Assembly: GCA_018242585.1 (NCBI GenBank)
Contig: JAFEBQ010000001.1
Span: forward strand, 1-40,955
Direction: 5' to 3'
Length of the DNA: 40,955 nucleotides
From: Planctomycetota bacterium
GTDB lineage: Bacteria; Planctomycetota; Planctomycetia; Pirellulales; PNKZ01
This document shows, one piece after another, positions 1 to 9,646 of this stretch (position 1 is the stretch's first letter; each line of letters begins with the position of its first letter). Below the pieces are notes generated by a model, which saw only the letters and a list, made by a program, of their open reading frames with translations, searched no databases and had not been told where the DNA came from. Both the position numbers and the translations under genes were made by a program.

Positions 1-1344
<1,344 letters not shown>

Positions 1345-1371
1345 GCCTTCGCTGGGTTAATTCCTGAAACG

Positions 1372-1410
1372 AAAACGGCTCGCGATCAAAAGTCGCAAGC
1401 CGTTTTTCTT
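1372..1410. terminator. Bidirectional Rho-independent terminator
   Basis: The arms AAAACGGCTCGCGA (1372-1385) and TCGCAAGCCGTTTT (1393-1406) pair around a 7-base loop, with one mismatch. A T-rich run follows on the plus strand, and the reverse complement is also followed by TTTTCGTTT. It lies between clpC (plus) and the DUF983 gene (minus), which converge, so it can end both transcripts. Confidence 0.85.
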
Positions 1411-1452
1411 TGCGCTCGGTAGTAGACTTCGGGGACCACGGGCTTGTCTGAG

Positions 1453-1872
1453 CTACTTCCGCGGCGTTTCGTATTGGCTCCGCGAGTCGACGAATTCGTC
1501 GAAGCCCATCCACAGACTGCGGGCATAGCGAAAGAACCAGAGCGGAAACAACACGCAGAACGCCGTCAGCGACCAGAGCAAGCGTTGCGGATGGACGTCG
1601 AAGCCCAAAAAACCAATAAAGTAGGCGATCGTCACAAGCAGGGCGGTCAGCCCGTAGTTGAAATAAATCGAGCCCAGAAAGAACCCCGGCTCGCGCTGGA
1701 ACTTCAGGTCGCAGTGGTCGCAGCGCTCGTGCATCTTGAGCCAGCCGCTGAACAGCTTGCCGACGCCACAGCGCGGGCAGCGCAGCCGGACGGCCCGCCC
1801 CAAGAGCGTCAGGAACCGGCTCAGCGAACGGGTTTCAGCGGCCACAGCGTTGCCTATGGAGTTGTTCGGCAT
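1453..1872 (-). CDS. DUF983 family zinc-ribbon membrane protein
   Basis: A 139-residue protein with the DUF983 layout. An N-terminal zinc-ribbon-like pair CPRC (residues 32-35) and CDHC (51-54) is followed by the family motif EPGFFLGSIYFNYG and two hydrophobic helices (about 70-93 and 103-120), with a short C-terminal tail. DUF983 proteins are small inner-membrane proteins of unknown role; in some proteobacteria they lie near cytochrome oxidase assembly genes, but no such link is seen at this end of the window. I chose the ATG at 1872 because the conserved family region begins just after it. The frame stays open to 2190, but the upstream extension reads like non-coding sequence and would overlap the plus-strand gene at 2021. 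Family assignment is firm, function is unknown. Confidence 0.85.
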   Translation of the reverse strand: MPNNSIGNAVAAETRSLSRFLTLLGRAVRLRCPRCGVGKLFSGWLKMHERCDHCDLKFQREPGFFLGSIYFNYGLTALLVTIAYFIGFLGFDVHPQRLLWSLTAFCVLFPLWFFRYARSLWMGFDEFVDSRSQYETPRK

Positions 1873-2020
1873 CTCGACGATCGATACCCTCACAGGATAC
1901 CATGAATTGCATCGCGCCGCCCTCTCCAGCAGTGATCGCACGGTCACCATGCCGTGTCGTTTCGGACGTAGGATTAAGGGGAGGGGGCGGCGTACGTTTT
2001 GACGCGATGCGAGTTGACCT

Positions 2021-2194
2021 ATGAAACCCTTGGGACGTTGGCTGCAAATCGCCGGGTTGATCCTGGCTCCGCTGGCGCTGGTGCTGCAGATGACCGGCGG
2101 ATTGCCCAAGGGCTGGCAGGAACTGGTGTTCCTGCTGGGGGCGGTGTGCGTCTTCTGCGTCGGCAGGCTAGTAGAAGGTCTCGCCCGCAATTAA
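2021..2194 (+). CDS. 57-residue two-helix membrane protein (hypothetical)
   Basis: This short frame starts with ATG at 2021 and encodes 57 residues beginning MKPLGRWLQIAG and ending GRLVEGLARN. Two hydrophobic stretches (about residues 8-24 and 35-50) flank a short polar turn with GGLPKGWQE, so it should be a small integral membrane hairpin. The pattern GRxLQ-x-GL...PLA...Q at the front and GRLxEG near the end resembles a short conserved protein I recall from other planctomycetes, but I cannot confirm that here. It lies opposite the upstream non-coding extension of the DUF983 frame. A palindromic repeat follows its stop. Function unknown; coding status is likely but rests on composition and resemblance only. 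Confidence 0.6.
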   Translation: MKPLGRWLQIAGLILAPLALVLQMTGGLPKGWQELVFLLGAVCVFCVGRLVEGLARN

Positions 2195-2205
2195 AGGCCA
2201 GGAGA

Positions 2206-2284
2206 TTCACCACAGAGACACAGGGGGCACAGAGAATACAAAAGAAGTTTTCTTCCTCTGTGAACTCTGTGTCTCTGTGGTGAA
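2206..2284. repeat. Long inverted repeat of the CACAGAGACACAG type
   Basis: The 29-base arms (2206-2234 and 2256-2284) are nearly perfect inverse copies. Both begin or end with the TTCACCACAGAGACACAG core, with about three mismatches near the loop and a 21-base loop. It sits between a plus-strand gene (ends 2194) and a minus-strand gene (ends 2307), where it could block read-through. Neither direction has a proper U-run after the stem, so I class it as an interspersed palindromic repeat rather than a standard terminator. Closely similar cores occur in many planctomycete and other genomes (from memory). Confidence 0.75.
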
Positions 2285-2306
2285 AAAACTAGCTGAGCGT
2301 CAGTAG

Positions 2307-5300
2307 TTACCGCTGCTCAGGGGCCGCCTGGGCGTTGCGCAACTCGCCGCCGCCGGGCTGGAACACGCCCAGATCGTCGCGGCCGTCGCCGTCCCAGTCG
2401 CCGACCACCGGCTTGTCGCCGGGGCCGCCAAAGCGGACGGTCATGTCATCCGCGTCCAGTCGATAGTCGCGGTTGATATCGATCAGCCACACGCCATCGC
2501 GGTAGACGCCCAGTTCGTCCTGACCGTCGCCGTCAAAGTCGCCGACCACCGGCTGATCGCCAGCTTGGCCCATATAGAGCGTGATGTCCCGGTCGTTCAA
2601 CCGGCCGTCGCCGTCCATGTCCAAGTCCCAACGGCCGTCACGGAAGACGCCAATCGTGTCGATGCCGGCGCCGTTGAAGTTGCCGGCAATCGGCAGATCG
2701 CCCGGCGTGCCGTACAAGAACACGTGGTCGATCAGATCGGCGCGCATCGTGCCCGACGATGTCCGCCGCATTTGACGCAGGCCGTAGGTCGCCTCGGCCA
2801 CGGTCGGCGGCATGTTCTTCTGCTTGCCATGAGCGACGTTGTCGGGGTTCGGCAAGCCGGGTTCATTGAGGATGGCGTTCGGATCGCCGGGCCAGGCGCG
2901 GCCAAAGATCGCAAAGTCGGCCTTGCCGTCGCCGTCCCAGTCGCCTGTGGTCGGCAGATCGTCCTGGTAGCCCAGCTTGGCCCACAGGTCGTCCTTGTCC
3001 CACTCGCCGTTGCCGTTCAGGTCGGCGTGCCATTGGCCGGCGTAGAAGACGCCCACGTCGGCCCGGCCGTCGCCGTTGAAGTCCCCCGTGATGGGCGTGC
3101 TGAACGAGTTGCCGAACAAGATTACTTGCACGTCGTTCGGCCCCTCGCCCGCCCGCAATAGAAAGCGAGCCGTGTTGCCCGGGCCGTCGACCCACTCGTC
3201 CAACTGGCCGCCGCGTTGCTGGCCGGTGAGCTGGACCTGAGCTTCGCCGTTGGAGTTGATGTCGCGCGGCTGGCCCGCGTTGATCACGCTCAGGTGCCAG
3301 GTGTAGCCAATCACCTGGCTGCTGCCCGTTAGCAACGTCGGTGGGCTCAACGGGGCCGCGGGCGTCGGCGGCGGCAAGAACGGATTGATCGGTGGCGCGG
3401 CCACGATCTGGGGCGTGGGCAATGGCGAGACGCTGTTCGGCGGCGGCAGGAAGAACTGTTGATCCTGCAAGACCAGCACGCTGAAGTTGTTCTCGAGCGA
3501 GTTGTCGCCGTTGTTCAGGTTGATCGAGACAATGCTCACGGCCGTGGCGGCGCCGCCGGTGGTGCCGGCTGTGTTGATCCAGGGGATGTAGATTCCGCCG
3601 GGCTCGACGACCTGGACCGTATACAACCCCGGCATCAAGTTGGCAAAGCGGTAGAACCCATTGGCATCGGTCACCGCCGACGCGACGACGTTCCCCGCGG
3701 CATCGTCCAGATACAACGTCACGCCGGCCAGCATCGAGTCGCCGGCGTTGCGCACCCCGGTGTGCGTGGCCAGCACGGCCGGATCGACCGAGCCCAGGTC
3801 CGACACGCCCAGCGGCAACGTGATCGCCGGGCCATCTTGGAAAACATAACCTGACAGCGTTGCATACTGATTCAAACAGAAGTTGTAATTGACTGGGTCG
3901 TCGCCAGGCACCAAGGTGACGTTGGTGATCGTGTGCGTATTGATCACCGTGCCGCCGTTACAGCCTGGGTGGGCGTCTTCTTCGTAGTACCCGGCTGGCG
4001 TCACTTCGACGACCGTGTAGGTGCCGGGGATGATGCCGGTGAAGACGTAGTTGCCGTTAACATCGGTCAGAGTCGTCGCCACGATGTTTCCCAACGAGTC
4101 GACCAGGTCGACTTCGACGCCGGCCACGCCGGGTTCGTTGGGGTTCGTATCGCACTGGCCGTCCACGTCGGTCATCACCTTGCCGGCGAGTGTGGCGGGG
4201 GGCAGGACGACAAAGTCGTAGTGGATGCCGTTCTGGCTGGACCACATCAGCACACCATCCAGCGCCGTGGCGCTGGTCTGGACGCCGTCGCTCACGCCGT
4301 TGACCGTGCCCAGGCTCGAATAGCCGGCGTAGAAGCCCGGCGGCGAGTCAATATGCACGCCGTAAGTTCCCGGCGCCAAATTAGTGAACGCATAGGCGCC
4401 GCTCGCGTCGGTCAGCGTGGTGATCGGATGGCCGCCACCGTCGAGCACCGGATTGCCGGCGGCGTCGACCAGTTCGACCGTCACCCCCGCCAGCGGCGAG
4501 AAAGTGGGCACCGAGGTGACGCAATTCGGCAGCGACTCTTGCTGGACAATGCCAGCAATGCTGACCGGCAGCAGCAAATGGAAGTTGTAGTCAACGCCGT
4601 CCTGACCAGAGGTCAGCGCGATGTTGGTCAGGTGCGAATCGTCAGGGTTATTGCCGACGTTGACGCCGTTGATCGTGCCCACGTAATCGCAGCCTGCGAT
4701 GTAGCCCGCCGGCACGACTTCATGTACGCCGTAGGTGCCAGCGTACAAATTGGTGAACGAGTAGTTCCCCAGGGCGTCGGTCGAGGTGGTGATGGCATGG
4801 CCCGAGCCGTCGAGGACCGCGTTGCCGCTGGCGTCGACCAGTTCCAGCGTGACACCGGCGATCGGCGTGTGCGTGGCCGCTGGATCGTCGCAGTCGCCGT
4901 TGGTGACGACGACGATGTTGCCGCTGATCGAAGCCGGCAACTGTTCGTAAAAGTTGTAATTCACGCCGTGGTTGTTGGCGACCAGGACGATGTTGTTTAG
5001 TTCGTCCACTCCATTGGTCGTGCCGCCCAGCGAGCCGATCGTGTCGGTGTCTTCCAGGTAGCCATGGGGCTGGACTTCGCGCACGCCATAGGTGCCCGGG
5101 TTCAGGTTGTTGAAAATGTAGTAGCCGTTGGCGTCGGTCGTGGTGGTGATGGCGTGGCCCGAGCCGTCGAGCACGGGATTGCCGCTGGCGTCGACCAGTT
5201 CCAGCGTCACACTGGGAATGGGAAACTGCGTGGCGGCCGGATCGCCGTAGGCGCCGTTGATCGAGTAGTAAACATTGCCCGCAATGCTGCTGGGCAGCGG

Positions 5301-6038
5301 AATCTGTGTCAGCGGGAACATTGTGCCCGCCGTGAATACCGTCTCGTCCACTGGCGACGGGGGCATGTAGCTGTCGGGCGGAAGCGGCAAGCCGCTGGCG
5401 GCGAGTTCCGGGTCGAAATGGTCCACGAACACACCGGTTCCCGTGGCGTCTTGATAGTTGGGATTGGTGAACGTGCCCGTCAGGAGCGAGCCCTCGAATT
5501 CCTTTCCTTCGGCGACCGCGCTCACCGAGGGATTGCCGAATGCGTCATGCCCCATTTCGTCGACGTCGATCTGGAAAACCAGCGTATCGCCGGTCGTGAA
5601 GCCGGCAAACTGGATCTTCAGCAATTGGCCGCCATTGGCGACCTGCACGCTGGTCAGGCTGGCCCCTGCCGAGAGCGAATTCAGCGTGAAAGGAGTGTAG
5701 CCATAAACGCCCCCGCCGCCGAGCGCGGTGTTGAAGAAGCATTCGCCGTCGTCGAGCGTGCCGTTCTGGTTCTTGTCCAGATTGATGTCCAGCTCGGTCA
5801 ACTCGGTGCCCGGCGCGCCACCCTGCCAAGTGACGGTGTACGTGTTGCCAACGCTGTCGGTGCCACTGGCCGGTTCAAAGTAAACCGTCCCCAGTTGAAT
5901 GTCGGCGGCCATCAACTGCCGCGATTCGAGCCGTTCGATCCGGCAGCGCCGATGGGCGTCGGGACGCGGCGCGATTTCAGTGCGCTCGGTTCGCGACTCA
6001 TGGCCTCGCAGACGGGAGAGCAGTTTCAGCAGGCCCAC
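2307..6038 (-). CDS. Giant surface/secreted protein with SdrD/Cna-B-like repeats and FG-GAP (VCBS-like) repeats
   Basis: A 1243-residue exported protein. A basic N-terminus leads to RIERLESRQLMAAD (residues 33-46), the planctomycete LEPR-XLL-type export signature. A unique region (about 50-250) follows, then five prealbumin-fold (SdrD/Cna-B-like) repeats starting near residues 251, 370, 492, 616 and 727. Each repeat has V.LELVD.SGN, then TTTDANGYY.F.NL.PGTYGV, then a NYNF ending. A proline-rich linker (about 862-905) precedes an FG-GAP/dockerin-like part (about 980-1235) with many D.NGDGRADVGVF and DWDGDGKAD motifs that should bind calcium. The start is GTG, fixed by a strong GGAGGA site at 6045-6050 six bases upstream. 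Such proteins are thought to act in cell-surface structure or adhesion; no catalytic domain is visible. It stands alone on its strand, 3' of a palindrome. Confidence 0.85.
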   Translation of the reverse strand: MGLLKLLSRLRGHESRTERTEIAPRPDAHRRCRIERLESRQLMAADIQLGTVYFEPASGTDSVGNTYTVTWQGGAPGTELTELDINLDKNQNGTLDDGECFFNTALGGGGVYGYTPFTLNSLSAGASLTSVQVANGGQLLKIQFAGFTTGDTLVFQIDVDEMGHDAFGNPSVSAVAEGKEFEGSLLTGTFTNPNYQDATGTGVFVDHFDPELAASGLPLPPDSYMPPSPVDETVFTAGTMFPLTQIPLPSSIAGNVYYSINGAYGDPAATQFPIPSVTLELVDASGNPVLDGSGHAITTTTDANGYYIFNNLNPGTYGVREVQPHGYLEDTDTIGSLGGTTNGVDELNNIVLVANNHGVNYNFYEQLPASISGNIVVVTNGDCDDPAATHTPIAGVTLELVDASGNAVLDGSGHAITTSTDALGNYSFTNLYAGTYGVHEVVPAGYIAGCDYVGTINGVNVGNNPDDSHLTNIALTSGQDGVDYNFHLLLPVSIAGIVQQESLPNCVTSVPTFSPLAGVTVELVDAAGNPVLDGGGHPITTLTDASGAYAFTNLAPGTYGVHIDSPPGFYAGYSSLGTVNGVSDGVQTSATALDGVLMWSSQNGIHYDFVVLPPATLAGKVMTDVDGQCDTNPNEPGVAGVEVDLVDSLGNIVATTLTDVNGNYVFTGIIPGTYTVVEVTPAGYYEEDAHPGCNGGTVINTHTITNVTLVPGDDPVNYNFCLNQYATLSGYVFQDGPAITLPLGVSDLGSVDPAVLATHTGVRNAGDSMLAGVTLYLDDAAGNVVASAVTDANGFYRFANLMPGLYTVQVVEPGGIYIPWINTAGTTGGAATAVSIVSINLNNGDNSLENNFSVLVLQDQQFFLPPPNSVSPLPTPQIVAAPPINPFLPPPTPAAPLSPPTLLTGSSQVIGYTWHLSVINAGQPRDINSNGEAQVQLTGQQRGGQLDEWVDGPGNTARFLLRAGEGPNDVQVILFGNSFSTPITGDFNGDGRADVGVFYAGQWHADLNGNGEWDKDDLWAKLGYQDDLPTTGDWDGDGKADFAIFGRAWPGDPNAILNEPGLPNPDNVAHGKQKNMPPTVAEATYGLRQMRRTSSGTMRADLIDHVFLYGTPGDLPIAGNFNGAGIDTIGVFRDGRWDLDMDGDGRLNDRDITLYMGQAGDQPVVGDFDGDGQDELGVYRDGVWLIDINRDYRLDADDMTVRFGGPGDKPVVGDWDGDGRDDLGVFQPGGGELRNAQAAPEQR
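4785..4856 (-). repeat. 72-bp near-identical intragenic repeat, copy A
   Basis: This segment encodes the ELVDASGN...DGSGHAITT core of the second B-like repeat. By hand alignment it matches 5142-5213 at 65 of 72 bases with no gap, much closer than the other repeats of the protein. Confidence 0.8.
5142..5213 (-). repeat. 72-bp near-identical intragenic repeat, copy B
   Basis: Partner of 4785-4856, within the first B-like repeat. The third repeat (around 4430-4500) is recognisably related but more diverged, which suggests a recent duplication or conversion between the first two. Confidence 0.8.
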
Positions 6039-6044
6039 TGGTTA

Positions 6045-6050
6045 TCCTCC
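6045..6050 (-). promoter_or_regulatory. Ribosome binding site that fixes the GTG start of the giant surface protein
   Basis: On the minus strand GGAGGA is followed by six bases (TAACCA) and then GTG at 6038-6036. No ATG nearby has a comparable site, so the GTG is the best start. Confidence 0.75.
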
Positions 6051-6101
6051 ACGTCGACGAAAAGGTTGACGACTTGCCGGTCGTGACTCGGGGCGAATGC
6101 G

Positions 6102-7175
6102 TTAGCGAGTATTGGGAAGCGATGGTTCCGCGCTGGTGTCCCCCGGCTGGCGAGCGATGTTGACCTTGGCTCCGGTCAGCGGATACCAAAGGCGAACCGT
6201 GGTGTCGAAACTGCCCGACACAAGCAAGCCGGTGGGGGCGTGATAGTCCAGGGCGACGACGCTGCCGGTGTGCCCCGTGAGTCGGAATGTCTCGGCCCCT
6301 TGGGCGACGTCCCAGACGCGAATCTGGTTGTCGCTGCTGCCGGCGGCGAGCATCTGGTTGCCGCAGTAACACAGCACGTGAATCTTGCCCGTCCGCGAAG
6401 GGAGCCGATACTTTTCGCCGCCACCGCGGGGATCCCAGACGATCAGTTGCCGGTCGTCGCCGCCGCTGGCCAATTGAGTGTCATCGGGCGAAAAGGCCAG
6501 CGAGCGAATCCGTTGGCGATGGGCGTCGATGTCGCGCTGGGGGGCGAAGTCGTCGGTTTTCCAGATGCGAATCTTGCCGTTTCGCCCCCCGGCCGCCAAC
6601 AATCGCCCATCGTGCGAGAAGACCAGCGCGCGGATGTCGCCCGACGGCGCTTCGATCTCGCGGATGATCTGCGCCGAGGCGACGTCATAGATGCGAATCT
6701 TGTCTTCGAATCCCGCTTCGGCAATTTGCTTGCCATTGGGCGCCCACTTCAGCTGGTAGGTGGGCATGATCGAGCCAGGCAGATCGCGGACTTCGCCCGT
6801 TGGGAAGTGCCACAACTTCAAACCGCGGTCATCACCGCCGCTGATCAGCCAGCCGTCGGTCGGATCGAACACGACGTCGCGGACCCAGTCGATGTGCTCG
6901 CGGAATTCCTTCAGCAAGTCGCCAGTCTTGGCGTCCCAGACGCGAATCACGTGATCATCGCCGGCCGTGGCGATTCGCTGGCCGTCGCTACTGAGCGAGA
7001 CGGCGGTGATCACGGGCGTCTGGCCTTGGCGCTGGGCGGTGGGAATCTGCAAAACGCGGCTGGCCTGGATGACCGTCGCCTTGTCGGCCGGCGACTGGGC
7101 GCGCAGGCGCGCCGCTCCGGCCAGCGACAGCGCCGCCGCAAGCCGCGCGATGAAAGCACGACGGCCGATGTTCAT
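6102..7175 (-). CDS. Secreted WD40-repeat beta-propeller protein
   Basis: A 357-residue protein with a twin-arginine-like leader: GRRAFIARLAAALSLAGAA (residues 4-22) then an Ala-rich cleavage region ending near RAQ. The rest is a run of about seven WD40 repeats with typical endings such as IRVWDAKTG, LKLWHFPTG, IRIYDVAS, IRIWKTDD, LIVWDPRG, IRVWDVAQG and VRLWYPLTG. A seven-bladed propeller outside the cytoplasm probably serves as a binding scaffold; no enzyme motif is present. I chose ATG 7175 because the leader begins there; the frame continues upstream but reads like non-coding DNA. It has the same strand as the giant surface protein (63 bases downstream), so co-expression is possible. The ligand is unknown. 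Confidence 0.85.
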   Translation of the reverse strand: MNIGRRAFIARLAAALSLAGAARLRAQSPADKATVIQASRVLQIPTAQRQGQTPVITAVSLSSDGQRIATAGDDHVIRVWDAKTGDLLKEFREHIDWVRDVVFDPTDGWLISGGDDRGLKLWHFPTGEVRDLPGSIMPTYQLKWAPNGKQIAEAGFEDKIRIYDVASAQIIREIEAPSGDIRALVFSHDGRLLAAGGRNGKIRIWKTDDFAPQRDIDAHRQRIRSLAFSPDDTQLASGGDDRQLIVWDPRGGGEKYRLPSRTGKIHVLCYCGNQMLAAGSSDNQIRVWDVAQGAETFRLTGHTGSVVALDYHAPTGLLVSGSFDTTVRLWYPLTGAKVNIARQPGDTSAEPSLPNTR

Positions 7176-7566
7176 CCGTGAATCCCCGCCAGCGAGGTGA
7201 GTGATAGCTGCTGCCAAGGGGCGCACTGGTGCGCCTATTGGCTCTTCGTCATTTATCGGTTGCGCGGGAAACGCAGGCTGAGCAAAAGTTATTTGCTCAA
7301 GTGGCTGGAAGCTTAGCCACGGCGGCACGGTGCCACGGAGTTAAGCACGGAGAAAGGCAGAGGAATGTGAGAAAGAGAACTCGCTGCGCGAAAGAGTTTT
7401 TGAGGTGCGAGCGATGAACACCCCTCCCTCGCAGGGAGGGGCTGGGGGAGGGTAACGAGGTGGCGCTAGCGTTGAGTCTGCAATCAGCGAAAAGAGAGCT
7501 CGCCTTTGCAAGACAGCTAGCAACGCCACCAGAGGTAAGCGAAAGAGACTTAGCGGCGGCCCGATC
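7176..7566. other. Gene-free stretch holding interspersed repeats
   Basis: No supportable gene lies in these 391 bases. They hold a degenerate CACGGAGTTAAGCACGGAG motif (around 7334-7352), the dispersed hairpin repeat at 7412-7454, and a loose inverted pair (GTGGCGCTAGCGTTG near 7460 against AGCTAGCAACGCCAC near 7520). The WD40 promoter must be here, but I could not pick convincing -35 and -10 boxes. Confidence 0.6.
7412..7454. repeat. Dispersed C/G-rich hairpin repeat, copy 1
   Basis: The sequence contains CCCCTCCCTCGCAGGGAGGGG, a near-perfect stem, followed by a G-rich tail GGGGGAGGGTA. A second copy at 26745-26788 differs at three positions plus one extra G. Two copies 19 kb apart in unrelated intergenic sites show it is an interspersed element. 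Confidence 0.85.
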
Positions 7567-8853
7567 CTACCGCTTGCCAATCGGCACGAAATCGCGCTGC
7601 TTGGCCCCGGTGTAAATCTGCCGCGGACGACAAATCTTCTTGGTCGGCGAGGCGTGCATTTCCTTCCAATGGGCAATCCAGCCCGGCAGCCGGCCCAACG
7701 CGAACAGCACCGTGAACATCGGAATCGGCATACCAATCGCCCGGTAAATCACGCCCGAATAGAAATCGACGTTCGGATACAGCTTGCGCTCGATGAAATA
7801 CGGGTCGCTCAGGGCCGCTGCTTCGAGCTTTTGGGCGATTTCAAAGATCGGATCCTTGATGTGCAGCTTGGCCAGCAGCGTGTCGCAAGTTTTCTTGATG
7901 AGCGTGGCCCGCGGGTCGTAGTTCTTGTAAACCCGGTGGCCGAAGCCCATCAGGCGGAAGTTGCTCTTCTTGTCCTTGGCCAGCTCGATGTACTTCTGAA
8001 CATTCCCGCCGTCGTCGCGAATGGCTTCCAGCATCTCGACGCAGGCCTGGTTGGCGCCGCCATGCAGCGGCCCCCACAGGGCGCAAATCCCGGCCGAGAT
8101 CGACGCGAACAGATTGGCGTTGCTCGAACCGACCATCCGCACGGTCGACGTGCTGCAATTCTGCTCATGGTCGGCATGCACGATCAGCAGCAGATTCAGC
8201 GCCGCTTCGTAATCGGGGTCGACCGCATAGGGCTGGGTCGGCACGCCGAACATCATTTGCAAGAAGTTGGCGCAATAGCTCAGGTCGTTGCGCGGATACA
8301 TCATCGGCTGGCCGACCGACTTCTTGTGGCTCATGGCCGCAATCGTCGGCAACTTGGCCAACAGCCGGTGGATCGAAATCTCGACTTGCCGCGGGTCGTG
8401 CGGGTCGAGCGAGTCTTGATAAAACGTCGACAACGCGCCAACCACCGAGCTGAGAATGGCCATCGGGTGCGCGTCGCGCGGGAAGCCGTTGTAGAACAGG
8501 CGGAAATCCTCATGCAGCATCGTGTGATGACGCAACGAATCGCGGAACTCGTCCAACTGTTGCTGGTTGGGCAGCTCGCCATAGATTAGCAAGTAGCTGA
8601 CTTCGACAAAGCTGCACTTCTCGGCGAGCACTTCGATTGGATAGCCGCGATAACGGAGAATCCCCCGGTCGCCGTCCAGGAAAGTGATGTTGCTGGTACA
8701 AGCGCCGGTGTTGACGTAGCCTTCGTCGAGAGTGATATGGCCGGTTCGGGCCAGCAGCTTCGAGATGTCGAGGCCTCGTTCGTTCTCGGTGCCGACGATC
8801 ACCGGCAAGTCGATTTCCTCGTTCCCTAGTTTCAGCTTGCCGTCGTCGCTCAT
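7567..8853 (-). CDS. gltA: Citrate synthase (type II, hexameric-type)
   Basis: This enzyme condenses acetyl-CoA with oxaloacetate to citrate in the first step of the TCA cycle, in the cytoplasm. The 428-residue length matches Gram-negative type II enzymes. Catalytic residues are His264 (in GPLHGGANQA), His306 (in GFGHRVYKNYDPRA) and Asp363 (in NVDFYSG), nearly the numbering of the E. coli enzyme. The N-terminal beta region has LDEGYVNTGACTSNIT and the C-terminus has GWIAHWKEMH then RPRQIYTG. ATG 8853 is chosen because MSDDGKLKL begins the family N-terminus, and AGGAA lies about 11 bases upstream; the longer open frame adds a 43-residue non-homologous stretch. It appears to be transcribed alone. 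Confidence 0.97.
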   Translation of the reverse strand: MSDDGKLKLGNEEIDLPVIVGTENERGLDISKLLARTGHITLDEGYVNTGACTSNITFLDGDRGILRYRGYPIEVLAEKCSFVEVSYLLIYGELPNQQQLDEFRDSLRHHTMLHEDFRLFYNGFPRDAHPMAILSSVVGALSTFYQDSLDPHDPRQVEISIHRLLAKLPTIAAMSHKKSVGQPMMYPRNDLSYCANFLQMMFGVPTQPYAVDPDYEAALNLLLIVHADHEQNCSTSTVRMVGSSNANLFASISAGICALWGPLHGGANQACVEMLEAIRDDGGNVQKYIELAKDKKSNFRLMGFGHRVYKNYDPRATLIKKTCDTLLAKLHIKDPIFEIAQKLEAAALSDPYFIERKLYPNVDFYSGVIYRAIGMPIPMFTVLFALGRLPGWIAHWKEMHASPTKKICRPRQIYTGAKQRDFVPIGKR

Positions 8854-9088
8854 TGCAGCGGTGTTCCTTTTCCTCGAATCAGGCGACCCCGTCATATCCG
8901 CCAACGCGCGTGCCTCGCGCGCTCGCGAAACGCTGAGTTTAGCCGTTGGCCGAGGCTTCGACAATCGCCCAGCCAAGGCCATGAAACAAGGCGGAAATGA
9001 ATCGAATCCTGACGCGGATGTAATCGTGCGCCGATTGGCCCAGGTCAGCCAAAATGTCGTCGTTCCCGCGCCCGCACGTTAGCGCGAC

Positions 9089-9601
9089 TTATTCCGCGTC
9101 GCCCAGTTCTCGATAGGAGCCGGCCAGCAATTGTTCGTGGCGCAACTGAAACTGTTCGCTCAGCCAAGCCAACTGTTCCTGGCTGTGGCGGTCGTCAAGA
9201 TCGGCGTCGAGCACCGCTTCAAATTCCAGGAACTCCCCCAGCCCCGCTACTTGATCCAGATGAATCCGCACGTTGCGCCACAGGAAGATGCGGCGCTCTT
9301 TCACGACCGTGGCTTCGACCCCCAGCGCGGCGGAGAGAGCCGCTTTGAGCGACGCCGGCTCGGCGATCGGAACCAGCGAGTAGTCGCTCGCCTTGGCCGC
9401 CACGGTGTCAGGGCGAACGTACCAGACCAGTTGCGCCGGGCGACCTTCGATCTCGCGTAACTTGAGCCGGCCTTGGCGGCAGGGAAAGTACGTGTCGGTC
9501 TGCCGCTCGACTCCCAGATCGGCGGTGGCCAGTCGCTGGGCCGTGACCAGGGCTGACGCGAGATCGGTCAGCCGGGCTTTAAGTTCGATGTTCCTCGCCA
9601 T
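9089..9601 (-). CDS. CYTH domain protein (class IV adenylate cyclase / triphosphatase superfamily)
   Basis: A 170-residue protein spanning one CYTH domain. The front shows NIELKARL (residues 4-11), the family's ExExK strand in a variant where Asn replaces the first Glu. Later strands carry DTYFP, GRLKLREIEG and LVWYVRPD, then VVKERRIFLW and VRIHLDQVAGLGEFLEFE, the paired charged strands that line the tunnel for a triphosphate and metal. Members cleave triphosphates or make cAMP; bacterial proteins of this size are usually called class IV adenylate cyclase or thiamine-triphosphatase-like. The substrate cannot be told from sequence. The gene lies 45 bases downstream of the parvulin gene on the same strand, so the two may share a transcript, though no functional link is clear. 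Confidence 0.85.
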   Translation of the reverse strand: MARNIELKARLTDLASALVTAQRLATADLGVERQTDTYFPCRQGRLKLREIEGRPAQLVWYVRPDTVAAKASDYSLVPIAEPASLKAALSAALGVEATVVKERRIFLWRNVRIHLDQVAGLGEFLEFEAVLDADLDDRHSQEQLAWLSEQFQLRHEQLLAGSYRELGDAE

Positions 9602-9646
9602 GGCCACCAGCCTATGCCAAGGCGGGCAGCGCCGGCAAGCCAACGA

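Noticed and set aside
2206..2284. CRISPR-like array
   Set aside because: There is only one inverted repeat, with no spaced direct repeats.
3933..6086. Long plus-strand frames (355 and 340 residues) opposite the giant surface protein
   Set aside because: They are rich in Arg, Val, Asp and Gly from antisense reading of GC-rich repeats and show no family motif; the minus-strand frame has clear domains.
6240..7181. 313-residue plus-strand frame
   Set aside because: It mirrors the WD40 repeats on the other strand.
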